From: a virus
Reading direction: 5' to 3' (one strand)
Length of the DNA: 48,307 nucleotides
Virus record (IMG/VR): IMGVR_UViG_3300021559_000056
Coordinates: 1-48,307 of that record
The notes below the pieces were generated by a model. The model did no database searches. It was not told the origin of the DNA and saw nothing but the letters and a program-made list of their open reading frames with translations. Positions within the stretch are counted from its first letter, which is position 1; every line of letters starts with the position of its first letter. This document shows, piece after piece, positions 1 to 6,173 of this stretch. A program made the translations under genes and the position numbers.

Positions 1-74
1 TCATGGCGTTTCTGCATCTTGATTCGGAAGCGTTCGTGCCGCTCGATTTGAGCAAAGATACTTTCGCGCTTCAT
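1..74 (-). CDS. Small zinc-ribbon protein, left copy (5' part only, runs off window start)
   Basis: Starts at ATG 74 in an ATGA overlap with the stop of the gene before it. It reads MKRESIFAQIERHE and continues to the window edge. The same DNA occurs at 47645–47718, where the rest of the gene can be read: it ends at 47542 after a CxxC pair (CFQC), giving a 58-residue basic protein with half a zinc-ribbon. Here it is a separate gene; in the right-hand copy it is in frame with an upstream HNH gene. Function unknown; the name rests only on the cysteine pair. Confidence 0.6.
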   Translation of the reverse strand, partial: MKRESIFAQIERHERFRIKMQKRH

Positions 75-114
75 TTCGTGCCCTCCGTTTCGCGCGGGGC
101 CAGCGCAGCCCGCC
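1..114. repeat. Left half of terminal redundancy, unit 1 (equals 47645–47758)
   Basis: The first 114 bases of the window match 47645–47758 exactly; the two copies differ at the next base (115, t versus c) and are unrelated shortly after. The repeat covers the start of the small zinc-ribbon gene and the last codons of the gene before it. With the second repeat pair (647–757 and 48197–48307) it shows the window wraps round a circular map. Confidence 0.95.
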
Positions 115-379
115 TGTATCGTTCCGTTTCCGAGACCATCTGTTTTGGTTCCTCTCCAACCGCAACTGGAAGTTTGGTCAAGTCGATTCCGCGCGACTCA
201 GCCTCGGCAATCATTTCTGGTAGTTTGAAAGTTTTTATAATTCTCCACGGCATCGTCTCTCCTCCACCGAGCGCATTTGCCCAGAGCATCGCCGTGAAGC
301 ATTCGCTACAACGGATAGCGATAGCTTCTCTAATTTCGGTATCTGTTGGGCGAATCGTTTCTTCAAATAGAATACTCAT
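71..379 (-). CDS. Hypothetical protein, allele-specific gene i
   Basis: 102 residues from ATG 379, chosen because it overlaps the stop of gene h (ATGA) and follows GGGAAATCGA. The protein begins MSILFEETIRPTDTEIREA and contains a C-x(5–15)-type cysteine near residue 25 but no domain I recognise. Its last 14 residues (RAALAPRETEGTK) are encoded in the shared repeat, so they are present as DNA in the right-hand allele but there are read in another frame. The gene body exists only in the left allele. Role unknown; it could be an accessory early gene exchanged between phages. Confidence 0.6.
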   Translation of the reverse strand: MSILFEETIRPTDTEIREAIAIRCSECFTAMLWANALGGGETMPWRIIKTFKLPEMIAEAESRGIDLTKLPVAVGEEPKQMVSETERYRRAALAPRETEGTK

Positions 380-630
380 TCGATTTCCCTTTTCGCGCGT
401 CGCTCTAATGCCTTGACTAAAACCTTCCCCTGCGTCGGATATTGGGAATCGCAAAAATCCGTGAAATCCTCGCTGTTCTCCAGAGAGAACTGAGCCGCGA
501 GCCGCAACGATTCTTTCTCGTCAAAAGACCGGCTTCGCTGTTTCGCTCTAACGTTGCGTGTCACGCGGTCAAAGAACTGCAAGTCGTCAACGAGTGCGTG
601 CAAATGATTCGCGGATTTCTTCGTTCTCAC
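376..630 (-). CDS. Hypothetical protein, allele-specific gene h
   Basis: 84 residues from GTG 630, which overlaps the TGA of the preceding gene (GTGA) and has GAGGAGA about 8 bases upstream, inside the preceding gene's last codons. The product is charged (VRTKKSANHLHALVDDLQFF at the start), helical-looking, without cysteines clustered as zinc ligands and without a recognisable domain. It is present only in the left allele; the right allele has an HNH gene in its place. Confidence 0.6.
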   Translation of the reverse strand: MRTKKSANHLHALVDDLQFFDRVTRNVRAKQRSRSFDEKESLRLAAQFSLENSEDFTDFCDSQYPTQGKVLVKALERRAKREIE

Positions 631-1817
631 TTCTTCGTCTCCTCACGCACCTGTGGTGCAGCTAATGTGAAGCGGCCCTTGAGCGCACGGATTGCTTCGT
701 TAATTTCTACTGTGCCATATTTCTTCCTGAATTCGCGATGACCTTCTTCGCAGGGAGTATTCTTATCAAGCTCCCATTCGTCGTCGGCAATCTTCGCGCA
801 CGCCTCCACAATCTCATCCGCGTTCAATGGATTGGCCTGTGCAAATCCTGCCTCGAATTCCTTTACCCATTCCGCGGCTTCATCGCGCCAGTAGCAGTCG
901 ATTACATGGCCCGCATCGTGAGTATCGTAATCCGTCGCCTTGGACAGATGCGTGATGAATTCACACAAGTTTTCGTGATCGTGTCGAAACTTTAAAGGCG
1001 CGTTCAGTGGACTGGCCGCCGCGAGATTAGGCTGCCATGCCGTCGTGCGATGCTCTGGGTCAGGCGTTGATTGAATGGAATAGCTTCCACCCGGCAATAC
1101 TGTTTCGCCAGCTTCCTGCGCGACCCCGGCCAGCGCCGCGTTATAAAATCTAGCTGCAGCTCCGATGTACGAAATTCCTTTATTCTGAATATCGTGAAAC
1201 TCTCGCAACAGTTCAAGGAACTTGTCGAATTCCACGTGCGGCGGTGCAGCGGGCGCAGCCTTCTCTGCCGCGTCCGTGAACACTACATTGTGGGCTTCTC
1301 TACAAGAGCACTTTGAGCACTTCTTATAATCCAATCCCGGCTGGGTAATTCCCATTGATGTCCTACCCCACCCTTCATGGTCAATGAGTTTATGGCCGCA
1401 ACCGCACACCTGATAGCGTGGCGCAGGAGCCTTCTCTGCGACGGCCCGCGCCTGCAAACAGTTCGGGCAATCACACTGTTCTTCGTCAGCGTACTCAAAG
1501 CAATGACAGAAAACGAGTACCTGTCTGCCTGCCGCATTCTGACTGGTGACTTCGCGGCAACAGCCACACTCGCATGGCGGCGGCTCAGCGACGGAGGCGG
1601 CGAGGGCGGCCATTATTTCGTCCACGTTACTCATGAAAAAGTTTTGCAGGTCTGCTTGCAATCGAGTGAATCTATCGCGGTCCTTCCTATATTCGTGATA
1701 ACCGCTATAACTGTCAGACATCTTCATATTCTTGGAATCTTGCTCTTTCATCTTGGCATACTTCTCTTTTAGTTCGCGCAGCGCAGCTTCCAGCCGTTCC
1801 CGAGTGACCTCAGTCAT
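627..1817 (-). CDS. Cys-rich patchwork early protein (gene g)
   Basis: 396 residues from ATG 1817 in an ATGA overlap. The N-terminus (1–55) is a charged helical segment; residues about 80–175 hold several cysteine pairs (CECGCC, CHCF, CDCPNC, CGCGH, CSKCSC) that look like two or three zinc ribbons; the C-terminal half has helical blocks separated by short Ala/Pro linkers (AAPAAPP, AAASPLNAP, AQANPLNAD, LAAPQV). It reads like a mosaic of phage modules joined at short linkers. The final linker contains the GCACCTGTGGTGC repeat, where the right-hand allele has a 47-codon in-frame insertion. No function can be assigned; DNA or RNA binding is possible. Confidence 0.7.
   Translation of the reverse strand: MTEVTRERLEAALRELKEKYAKMKEQDSKNMKMSDSYSGYHEYRKDRDRFTRLQADLQNFFMSNVDEIMAALAASVAEPPPCECGCCREVTSQNAAGRQVLVFCHCFEYADEEQCDCPNCLQARAVAEKAPAPRYQVCGCGHKLIDHEGWGRTSMGITQPGLDYKKCSKCSCREAHNVVFTDAAEKAAPAAPPHVEFDKFLELLREFHDIQNKGISYIGAAARFYNAALAGVAQEAGETVLPGGSYSIQSTPDPEHRTTAWQPNLAAASPLNAPLKFRHDHENLCEFITHLSKATDYDTHDAGHVIDCYWRDEAAEWVKEFEAGFAQANPLNADEIVEACAKIADDEWELDKNTPCEEGHREFRKKYGTVEINEAIRALKGRFTLAAPQVREETKK
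647..659. repeat. GCACCTGTGGTGC palindromic linker motif, copy 1
   Basis: An imperfectly spaced dyad (GCACC-TGT-GGTGC) that encodes the Ala-Pro-Gln-Val linker of gene g on the minus strand. Further copies lie at 48056–48068 and 48197–48209. The bases on its left match the 48056 copy and the bases on its right match the 48197 copy, as expected for a product of recombination between those two. Confidence 0.85.
647..757. repeat. Right half of terminal redundancy, unit 1 (equals 48197–48307)
   Basis: These 111 bases are identical to the last 111 bases of the window and encode the C-terminal part of gene g up to its LAAPQV linker. The window ends inside the repeat. Together with the 1–114 repeat this brackets a stretch of about 530 bases here, replaced by about 440 different bases in the other copy. 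Confidence 0.95.
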
Positions 1818-2065
1818 TCAATTCTCCGATGCACAATTATCAGCCCTTGCTCTTCTGGCGTGCAGTCGCAACCATCAAACAGGATATGCCCATCTTCCAA
1901 AGCCCCGTTTTCATCGCAGGGCGCAACGTGCTGGCGGTTAACATCCAGCAGCAAGTCTTCGTCGGTTTGAAACACGCCCCAAAAATCAGAACGCAAATGT
2001 TTCTTCGGATGCTTGTGCCCGCAGTCAGGATAGTTACAGCATGGGCACCTTCTCTCAGCGTTCAT
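1814..2065 (-). CDS. Small Cys/His-rich protein
   Basis: 83 residues from ATG 2065, overlapping the previous stop. The N-terminus MNAERRCPCCNYPDCGHKH looks like a zinc-binding knuckle, and a second cysteine pair (CDC) lies near residue 67, so a split zinc ribbon is plausible. Translationally coupled to gene g downstream (ATGA). Function unknown. Confidence 0.65.
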   Translation of the reverse strand: MNAERRCPCCNYPDCGHKHPKKHLRSDFWGVFQTDEDLLLDVNRQHVAPCDENGALEDGHILFDGCDCTPEEQGLIIVHRRIE

Positions 2066-2334
2066 CGGGTTGCCTCCCGCGTTGCGAATCGAGCGGCTTC
2101 TTGTACCGCAGTTAGAACTGGACGGTCGAATAAATCCTCCGGCTTGGTTTCAATTGCCGCGAGAGCCTCAGCCAATTCGCGGAACAATCCGCAGGCTACC
2201 GCAACGCACCTGTTAGCCGTTCGCTCCGACCAACCAGAATCCATCAATGAGTTACTCTCTGCCAGAGAAGAATTGCCTTCGAATCGTCGCTTCCAATCTT
2301 CTAGGTCAAAAGTTTTAATAGTCGTGTCGCTCAC
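2062..2334 (-). CDS. Hypothetical early protein
   Basis: 90 residues from GTG 2334, preceded by GGGAGGCG. Begins VSDTTIKTFDLEDWKRRFEG; the rest is helical and acidic with two isolated cysteines. No domain recognised. GTGA and ATGA overlaps on both sides place it in the early operon. Confidence 0.6.
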   Translation of the reverse strand: MSDTTIKTFDLEDWKRRFEGNSSLAESNSLMDSGWSERTANRCVAVACGLFRELAEALAAIETKPEDLFDRPVLTAVQEAARFATREATR

Positions 2335-2402
2335 TTGCGCCTCCCTCGCTCCTCATTCGGCACCGCTGGCTTGCTTGGTTCGTTGCTCCGGGCGGCTGTC
2401 AC
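2331..2402 (-). CDS. Very small ORF (23 residues)
   Basis: GTG 2402 overlaps the previous stop and the TGA overlaps the next GTG, so it fits the coupling chain exactly. The product is short and basic. It may be a coupling peptide or a decayed gene; only the position supports it. Confidence 0.3.
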   Translation of the reverse strand: MTAARSNEPSKPAVPNEERGRRK

Positions 2403-2545
2403 GAGCACATTCCTTCGATGAAAGTCTCAACTTCGTCTTGGATGTGCTGCGCTAATTGCTCGCGGTTTTCTTCGATGTCCAAGTCGTCCCCTGCTAGAAA
2501 ATACTTCGCCAGTTCGTAACATTTCACGTCATAACCTTTTTGCAT
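2399..2545 (-). CDS. Small acidic hypothetical protein
   Basis: 48 residues from ATG 2545, preceded by a strong GGAGGAGACG site. Begins MQKGYDVKCYELAKYFLAG and is rich in Glu/Asp and predicted helical. A 15-codon ORF starting at ATG 2576 overlaps its start in another frame and is probably not a gene. Function unknown. Confidence 0.6.
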   Translation of the reverse strand: MQKGYDVKCYELAKYFLAGDDLDIEENREQLAQHIQDEVETFIEGMCS

Positions 2546-2572
2546 CGTCTCCTCCATTGCTCCGCTCGGTGC

Positions 2573-2659
2573 TCATGGCCTCCCCTTCTCTCTGAATCCC
2601 TGCCAAATCAAATAGCCGATGGCGACCAGTAAAACTATCAGCACGATTGCCTTGCTCAC
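2573..2659 (-). CDS. Single-span mini membrane protein (28 residues)
   Basis: GTG 2659 follows GGGGAGGCGGACGGC. Residues 4–19 (AIVLIVLLVAIGYLIW) form one strong transmembrane segment followed by a short basic tail. Such mini membrane peptides are common in phage early regions; the role is unknown. Confidence 0.5.
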   Translation of the reverse strand: MSKAIVLIVLLVAIGYLIWQGFREKGRP

Positions 2660-2673
2660 GCCGTCCGCCTCCC

Positions 2674-2844
2674 CTACGCTTTTTTAATCCCTATCCATAT
2701 CAGCGCTGCAATAACGGCGAAAAATGAGAATCCTTCAATCAACTCAAGCAATGTTTCCGGGCGACCAGAAAGTGCCCCAAAGCTGCAAAGCAGCGCAACA
2801 AAAGGCATAGCAACCAAGTCATAGTCGTCTAGTTTTATTCGCAC
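2674..2844 (-). CDS. Small membrane protein
   Basis: 56 residues from GTG 2844, preceded by GGGGAGGCGGAC. Two hydrophobic stretches (about residues 11–25 and 38–53) suggest a hairpin in the membrane, with a short basic C-terminal tail. The bases before this gene (GGGGAGGCGGACG) are repeated almost exactly before the next one. Function unknown; a second holin or superinfection-exclusion peptide are possibilities only. Confidence 0.55.
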   Translation of the reverse strand: MRIKLDDYDLVAMPFVALLCSFGALSGRPETLLELIEGFSFFAVIAALIWIGIKKA

Positions 2845-2870
2845 GTCCGCCTCCCCTTAGCCTGCCCGCC

Positions 2871-3221
2871 TCACCGATTCACGTTCAGCCACAGTCGCAC
2901 CGTTTCCTTTGCCTTGCCGCAGAGCACGTCCTGCGAACTGAAGCGAAATAAAATAAATCCCTCAATGATTGCGCGGTTATATTTGTCCATGTCGTCTTGC
3001 ATTCCTTTTCCACGCGCATGGCGTCCACTTGTCCAGATGCCGCCTTCGATCTCAAAGGCCAGTCGTGGTCGCCTCACTTCACGCTCTGCGAAATCCAGCA
3101 TCCATCGGCGGTCATCGCAGACACGCACCTCGCGCCGCACGAAAACATCCAGTTCTGCCATATGCTGCGGAAACAGCAAAACAGCCTCACTGGGCTTGCG
3201 CTTGCTTGCCTTTCTTTTCAC
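2871..3221 (-). CDS. PD-(D/E)XK-like nuclease (DUF559/VSR-like)
   Basis: 116 residues from GTG 3221; a start at the internal Met near residue 21 is an alternative. The core reads WMLDFAEREV then AFEIEGGIW, then GRHARGKGMQDDMDKYN, which matches the phage endonuclease family with D...E-x-E-GG...RH..G...D..KYN. Asp43 and Glu57/Glu59 would be the metal ligands. Family knowledge suggests a structure- or mismatch-related DNA endonuclease acting in replication, recombination or host DNA breakdown; the exact substrate cannot be read from sequence. Confidence 0.7.
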   Translation of the reverse strand: MKRKASKRKPSEAVLLFPQHMAELDVFVRREVRVCDDRRWMLDFAEREVRRPRLAFEIEGGIWTSGRHARGKGMQDDMDKYNRAIIEGFILFRFSSQDVLCGKAKETVRLWLNVNR

Positions 3222-3276
3222 CGCGAATGTCAGCCTTGACTCGCGCGATTATCTGCTCCACCTGTTCACGGCTCAT
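3187..3276 (-). CDS. Very small basic ORF (29 residues)
   Basis: ATG 3276 overlaps the TGA of the preceding ORF and is preceded by GGAAG. Reads MSREQVEQIIARVKADIRGE and then a Lys/Gln-rich tail: one amphipathic helix. It overlaps the start of the nuclease gene by about 35 bases in another frame. Plausible but unproven. Confidence 0.35.
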   Translation of the reverse strand: MSREQVEQIIARVKADIRGEKKGKQAQAQ

Positions 3277-3326
3277 ATCTTCCACAGCTTCCGGGAATTC
3301 TTGTCCGCTGTGCTACTTCGATTCAT
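3273..3326 (-). CDS. Tiny ORF (17 residues)
   Basis: ATG 3326 overlaps the stop of the gene before and its TGA overlaps the next ATG. Supported only by this perfect coupling; may simply keep ribosomes moving between neighbours. Confidence 0.2.
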   Translation of the reverse strand: MNRSSTADKNSRKLWKI

Positions 3327-3496
3327 GGCTTATCCTCGAAACTCACGACTATCTCGCTGTCTGGTACAAATTCATGCGGCCCTTCATGCCCGTCGAGCAA
3401 CATGCACGTCGCTGGGTTATTGAAAGCCTCTGCCCAAGCGTCACTGCCCCACTCCACTACTTCGCTATTGCCAATCCAGCAATGCGGAACTATCAC
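3323..3496 (-). CDS. Small hypothetical protein
   Basis: 57 residues from GTG 3496 (GTGA overlap, GGAGAGG just upstream). It begins MIVPHCWIGNSEVVEWGSD and contains the pattern CMLLDGHEGPHEF, which resembles the short Cys/His motif seen in small phage and actinobacterial proteins (C-x5-GHxGxH). Zinc binding is possible. A longer in-frame ORF upstream is a shadow of the neighbour. Confidence 0.6.
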   Translation of the reverse strand: MIVPHCWIGNSEVVEWGSDAWAEAFNNPATCMLLDGHEGPHEFVPDSEIVVSFEDKP

Positions 3497-3723
3497 TTTT
3501 CCTCTCCAACTCCGGGCGCTCGCCGGGCCGCCGCTTTGAACTCTTGCCGCAGAGTCTGCAAACAGTAGTCTCCGTCCGTCGCTCCATTGGCTATCAAATC
3601 CGCCAGCCATTCCGAGTCCAATATTTCGTAAATCTGCCGCAGCGTGAGAACCTTGTCGAGATTCTCTTTGCGCTTCTTCGGCACGTGGCCGAGAACGGGA
3701 AGCTGTGGGAACCTGGTGCTCAT
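3493..3723 (-). CDS. Hypothetical early protein
   Basis: 76 residues from ATG 3723, which overlaps the preceding stop. Begins MSTRFPQLPVLGHVPKKRKE; the middle (LTLRQIYEILDSEWLADLIA) is helical and could be a small helix-turn-helix, but I do not recognise a family. No strong ribosome site, so translation is probably coupled. Confidence 0.6.
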   Translation of the reverse strand: MSTRFPQLPVLGHVPKKRKENLDKVLTLRQIYEILDSEWLADLIANGATDGDYCLQTLRQEFKAAARRAPGVGEEK

Positions 3724-3878
3724 CTTCGCGCTTCGTAAGCGTGGGCACGGTGAATCGTTTGGTGCGCGTGACATTTGCAGCATTCTTCGATTATTTCTCC
3801 GCTGTGGAGCACGCTCCACATTGCCCCCTCGTACGAATGCCAACAATGCTGACAGTTTTCTACTTTTTCTTGTTTCAT
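3720..3878 (-). CDS. Small zinc-ribbon-like protein
   Basis: 52 residues from ATG 3878, overlapping the stop of the HNH gene and preceded by AGGGAGA. Two Cys/His clusters, CQHCWH near residues 9–14 and CCKCHAHQ near residues 34–41, look like a treble-clef or HNH-type metal site. It may have arisen as, or be a partner of, an HNH protein. Function unknown. Confidence 0.6.
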   Translation of the reverse strand: MKQEKVENCQHCWHSYEGAMWSVLHSGEIIEECCKCHAHQTIHRAHAYEARR

Positions 3879-4216
3879 TTTGTTCTCCCTGAGAATCTCG
3901 TCTGGACGTGCTCGCGTGTGTGGCAATCGCTCGTAAACCTTCCGCAACGCCACTCCGCGTTATGCAGGCAATCACAGCGACCTACGAGTCCACCTTGAAC
4001 GTGGTGCCATTCGCCAGCTTCCCAAGCGCAGAGGCGTCCGCATTTCCTGCAAAAGCCTCTGTCTCGATTGAAAACTCTCTGGCGCTGAACTACTTTGTCC
4101 TCTCCGAATAAGTACAAGTGAGCATCGCGGCTGACGAAGGAACGCTTTTCTAGCAGCAGGCCGTTATCCCGCAGCATCTTCGTAACCGCTTCGTCTTTCT
4201 GTGCGCCTCTAGGCAT
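3875..4216 (-). CDS. HNH endonuclease-like protein
   Basis: 113 residues. A CRKC pair at 56–59, the HH of the HNH core at 71–72 (GEWHHV) and a following cysteine cluster (CDC at 81–83, then CHTREH at 98–103) define an HNH/treble-clef nuclease. Such genes are frequent free-standing homing endonucleases in phages, cutting DNA at an unknown site; some act with terminase, but this one sits in the early region far from it. ATG 4216 lies directly after the previous stop. Confidence 0.75.
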   Translation of the reverse strand: MPRGAQKDEAVTKMLRDNGLLLEKRSFVSRDAHLYLFGEDKVVQRQRVFNRDRGFCRKCGRLCAWEAGEWHHVQGGLVGRCDCLHNAEWRCGRFTSDCHTREHVQTRFSGRTK

Positions 4217-4219
4217 CGC

Positions 4220-4375
4220 TCACCATTTCCAAATTCTCCCCTGCACCGCATTCAGAAACTCTAGCTGTTCCATAGTCCAAAATATTTCATCTGTCGGCCA
4301 TCCCAGATGCTCTTTCACCATCAATAGAGCTAGAAGTTCTCGAACTTCGTTTTTGGTGTCGCACTCGATTATCAT
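4220..4375 (-). CDS. Small hypothetical protein
   Basis: 51 residues from ATG 4375, preceded by AAGGAA. An upstream in-frame ATG at 4402 would add 9 residues. Begins MIIECDTKNEVRELLALLMV and contains a second helical block ending in Trp. It overlaps the tail of the preceding ORF by about 90 bases in another frame, which is unusual here. No family recognised. Confidence 0.55.
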   Translation of the reverse strand: MIIECDTKNEVRELLALLMVKEHLGWPTDEIFWTMEQLEFLNAVQGRIWKW

Positions 4376-4523
4376 TTCCTTCCAAGAGAATCCGTATCTC
4401 ATCGAGTTCCCGCTTCTGCCGTGCTAGTTCTATCCGCAGGTCGCGCTCCGTCAGCGTGCGTGGCAGGCCCTTGTCCCGAGCTATCTTGCCCAACAGTCGC
4501 ATCACGTTTCGCTCGGGCGTCAC
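4287..4523 (-). CDS. Hypothetical early protein with doubtful C-terminus
   Basis: 78 residues from GTG 4523 (GTGA overlap). Residues 1–50 (VTPERNVMRLLGKIARDKG at the start) look like a genuine helical protein. The last 30 residues are Ser/Arg-rich and overlap the next gene, as if the original stop were lost or a frameshift occurred. Function unknown. Confidence 0.5.
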   Translation of the reverse strand: MTPERNVMRLLGKIARDKGLPRTLTERDLRIELARQKRELDEIRILLEGNDNRVRHQKRSSRTSSSIDGERASGMADR

Positions 4524-4696
4524 GAAGTAGCCTTTCTTTCAAGCAGCTTCGTTCCATGATATTGCGCTCCATGAATGCAGTTCATCTGCTCGCCGGACAT
4601 GAACCAAGACCACACTTCTTGCGCCGCATCGCCTGTTTGGTATTCCACTGTGCCGTCCTCGTACTCAATCTCGATGCGAACGCATTTCCTGTCCAT
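4520..4696 (-). CDS. Small hypothetical protein
   Basis: 58 residues from ATG 4696, preceded by AAAGGAGGAAGTG, one of the best ribosome sites in the window. Begins MDRKCVRIEIEYEDGTVEY, a beta-strand-rich start, and contains a single Trp pair (VWSWF). No family recognised. Confidence 0.6.
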   Translation of the reverse strand: MDRKCVRIEIEYEDGTVEYQTGDAAQEVWSWFMSGEQMNCIHGAQYHGTKLLERKATS

Positions 4697-4812
4697 CACT
4701 TCCTCCTTTGAACTACCGGCCCCCGCTCTCGCTTAGTCAGTGGCCGCAAATCGCCTTCGTCGTACCAAACGTAGAACGTCAGGCCGATAGCTTTGAGTAG
4801 GCGTTTAGTCAC
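4696..4812 (-). CDS. Very small basic protein (38 residues)
   Basis: GTG 4812 overlaps the stop of the replication-initiator-like gene and its own stop precedes the next ATG, so it is translationally coupled. Reads VTKRLLKAIGLTFYVWYDEG and ends in a Lys/Arg-rich tail containing the next gene's ribosome site. Function unknown. Confidence 0.45.
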   Translation of the reverse strand: MTKRLLKAIGLTFYVWYDEGDLRPLTKRERGPVVQRRK

Positions 4813-5366
4813 CGGCGAACCTCTGGGCCAGTCCCGGCATGAATCGCCACCTGAATATCGTGCTCGCCGGAAACTCGCTTCATCATCGCAAGGAATTTTC
4901 TTTGCGCTTCTTTTTGTTCTTCAATGGAAAGGGAGGGGGACGCGTTCGGTTTGTGAACGCGCTTTCTCTTACCTTTCTCCTGACCTTTAAAGGACAGTTC
5001 GGGCGCACTGGGTTGCGCAGGTGGGGCGCATTCCATTGCGCAGGTACTTGCTTCAGATTGCGCAGGGGCAATCTTTGCCGTGCGCAAAGTTTGCGCCCCT
5101 ATCCATTGCTCCACTTGCGGAATTGAATACCTATTAGACCGGCCGCGAATCTCCGTCGTGCGGAGTTCTCCGTTGTTCTCAAGTGCCCTTAATGCGTACT
5201 GAACCTCACGGCGGGACAGTCGGCACTCAAGGCATATCATGTTGACGGACGGCCACGAATCACGGCCTTCACGATTGGCGTGCGATGCGATGGAAAGTAA
5301 AACGAGGCGGGAACCTAATCGGGCTTCTGACTTCTCTAATACCCAGGTAACGGCTTGCCAACTCAC
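4809..5366 (-). CDS. Replication-initiator-like helix-turn-helix protein
   Basis: 185 residues from GTG 5366, chosen because GAGGAGAG lies just upstream and the product then starts VSWQAVTWVLEKSEA, as in phage helix-turn-helix replication proteins. Residues about 5–70 form a winged helix (ASHANREGRDSWPSVNMIC, then the recognition-helix region CRLSRREVQYALRAL and a wing). A low-complexity linker and a basic segment follow. By family analogy it may bind the origin and load host replication proteins; no helicase or polymerase gene is present nearby. It has its own promoter and a structured leader. Confidence 0.65.
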   Translation of the reverse strand: MSWQAVTWVLEKSEARLGSRLVLLSIASHANREGRDSWPSVNMICLECRLSRREVQYALRALENNGELRTTEIRGRSNRYSIPQVEQWIGAQTLRTAKIAPAQSEASTCAMECAPPAQPSAPELSFKGQEKGKRKRVHKPNASPSLSIEEQKEAQRKFLAMMKRVSGEHDIQVAIHAGTGPEVRR

Positions 5367-5376
5367 CAAGGCTCTC

Positions 5377-5417
5377 CTCGCACGAGAGATGAGGCCGGAT
5401 AGTGCGAGTACCCGGCC
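5377..5417 (-). promoter_or_regulatory. Pseudoknot-capable 5' leader covering the ribosome site
   Basis: On the minus strand two perfect stems interlock: GGCCGG (5417–5412) pairs with CCGGCC (5398–5393), and CTCGCAC (5408–5402) pairs with GTGCGAG (5383–5377). The order 1-2-1'-2' is that of an H-type pseudoknot. The last arm shares three bases with the Shine-Dalgarno GAGGAGAG (5379–5372) of the HTH gene, so folding would hide it. Regulation by a protein or by folding is inferred, not shown. Confidence 0.55.
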
Positions 5418-5457
5418 CCCGTGACCAAAAGAAACTACGCTGTGTTCAGGCCATCTC

Positions 5458-5485
5458 ATAATACAACTCCCGAGTAAGAACGCAA
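5458..5485 (-). promoter_or_regulatory. Sigma70-like promoter for the HTH gene
   Basis: TTGCGT (5485–5480), 16-base spacer, TATTAT (5463–5458). The -10 matches 5 of 6 consensus bases. Transcription would start near 5451, giving an untranslated leader of about 85 bases that contains the pseudoknot. It lies in the 174-base gap between the methyltransferase and HTH genes, one of the few real gaps in the early region. Confidence 0.5.
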
Positions 5486-5540
5486 GCCCTTTTCTTGGTG
5501 TTGGGCGAAGTGGACTTTGCTCTCAAGCCCACAGCATTTG

Positions 5541-6173
5541 CTACTTTTGTGCTTCGTAAATGGCTGCCGTGCTGCCCCGCTCGCAGATTCTCTCGGCGTA
5601 ATCAGCTACGCAGTTGGCTAGTTCAGCAGGGATAACCGCGGCGTCGCTAGCGTTCTTGTATGGCTTAGAATTCCTTACTTCCCTGATATTTCCATGTTTC
5701 TTTGCTCGTGCATATTCACCACCAGCAAGCGTTATCAGTTTATTCCTGACTCGCGCAGGGATAAGTGGTGGAACAGCATTACCCCATAGGAAGTATGGTC
5801 CAGAATGGTGAACAGCTGCTCCTACGAATTGCTGCGCCGATCGAACATTCTCCATCACGTAAGGAACTCCCGATTGCTCAAAAATGCTCCGAGTGTGGTT
5901 GAAAAGTCGTATCCCCATTTCAGGGTACTTGGGTTTTGTAAAGAAGTGCTTCATTCCATGCACAGAAAATTCCTCACAGGGACTCGAAGCCCAGGCAAAA
6001 TGAAACCTCTTCACGTAATCGCTTGTTAGATTGAGAACATCCCAAATCCACAGTTCGCAGTTTGCCGGCGGTTCGCAATATTTCTTCAAGTCAACTCCTA
6101 CTACGGAATGTCCTCGCGCTCCGAACGCTCCACCGATTCCCCACTTCCCGCAGAATAGGTCAAGAACTCGCAC
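5541..6173 (-). CDS. C5-cytosine DNA methyltransferase
   Basis: 210 residues from GTG 6173, preceded by GAGGCGGTG. Motif I reads VLDLFCGKWGIGGAF near the N-terminus, motif IV SSPCEEFS at about residue 63 carries the catalytic cysteine, and motif VI MENV lies near residue 107, so this belongs to the Dcm/C5 family. At 210 residues it is about half the usual length and lacks an obvious large target-recognition region, as in short phage orphan methyltransferases. No restriction partner is adjacent. Likely role: modifying phage DNA against host restriction. Its last residues resemble the end of the upstream RMF-like gene. Confidence 0.85.
   Translation of the reverse strand: MRVLDLFCGKWGIGGAFGARGHSVVGVDLKKYCEPPANCELWIWDVLNLTSDYVKRFHFAWASSPCEEFSVHGMKHFFTKPKYPEMGIRLFNHTRSIFEQSGVPYVMENVRSAQQFVGAAVHHSGPYFLWGNAVPPLIPARVRNKLITLAGGEYARAKKHGNIREVRNSKPYKNASDAAVIPAELANCVADYAERICERGSTAAIYEAQK

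Noticed and set aside
1-757. True direct terminal repeats of a linear phage
   Set aside because: The two copies differ completely in their middles, which fits two alleles of one locus better than packaged terminal repeats; long reads would decide.
5367-5459. N-terminal extension of the HTH gene to ATG 5459
   Set aside because: It would run through the structured leader, and the GTG at 5366 has a strong ribosome site and a family-like start.
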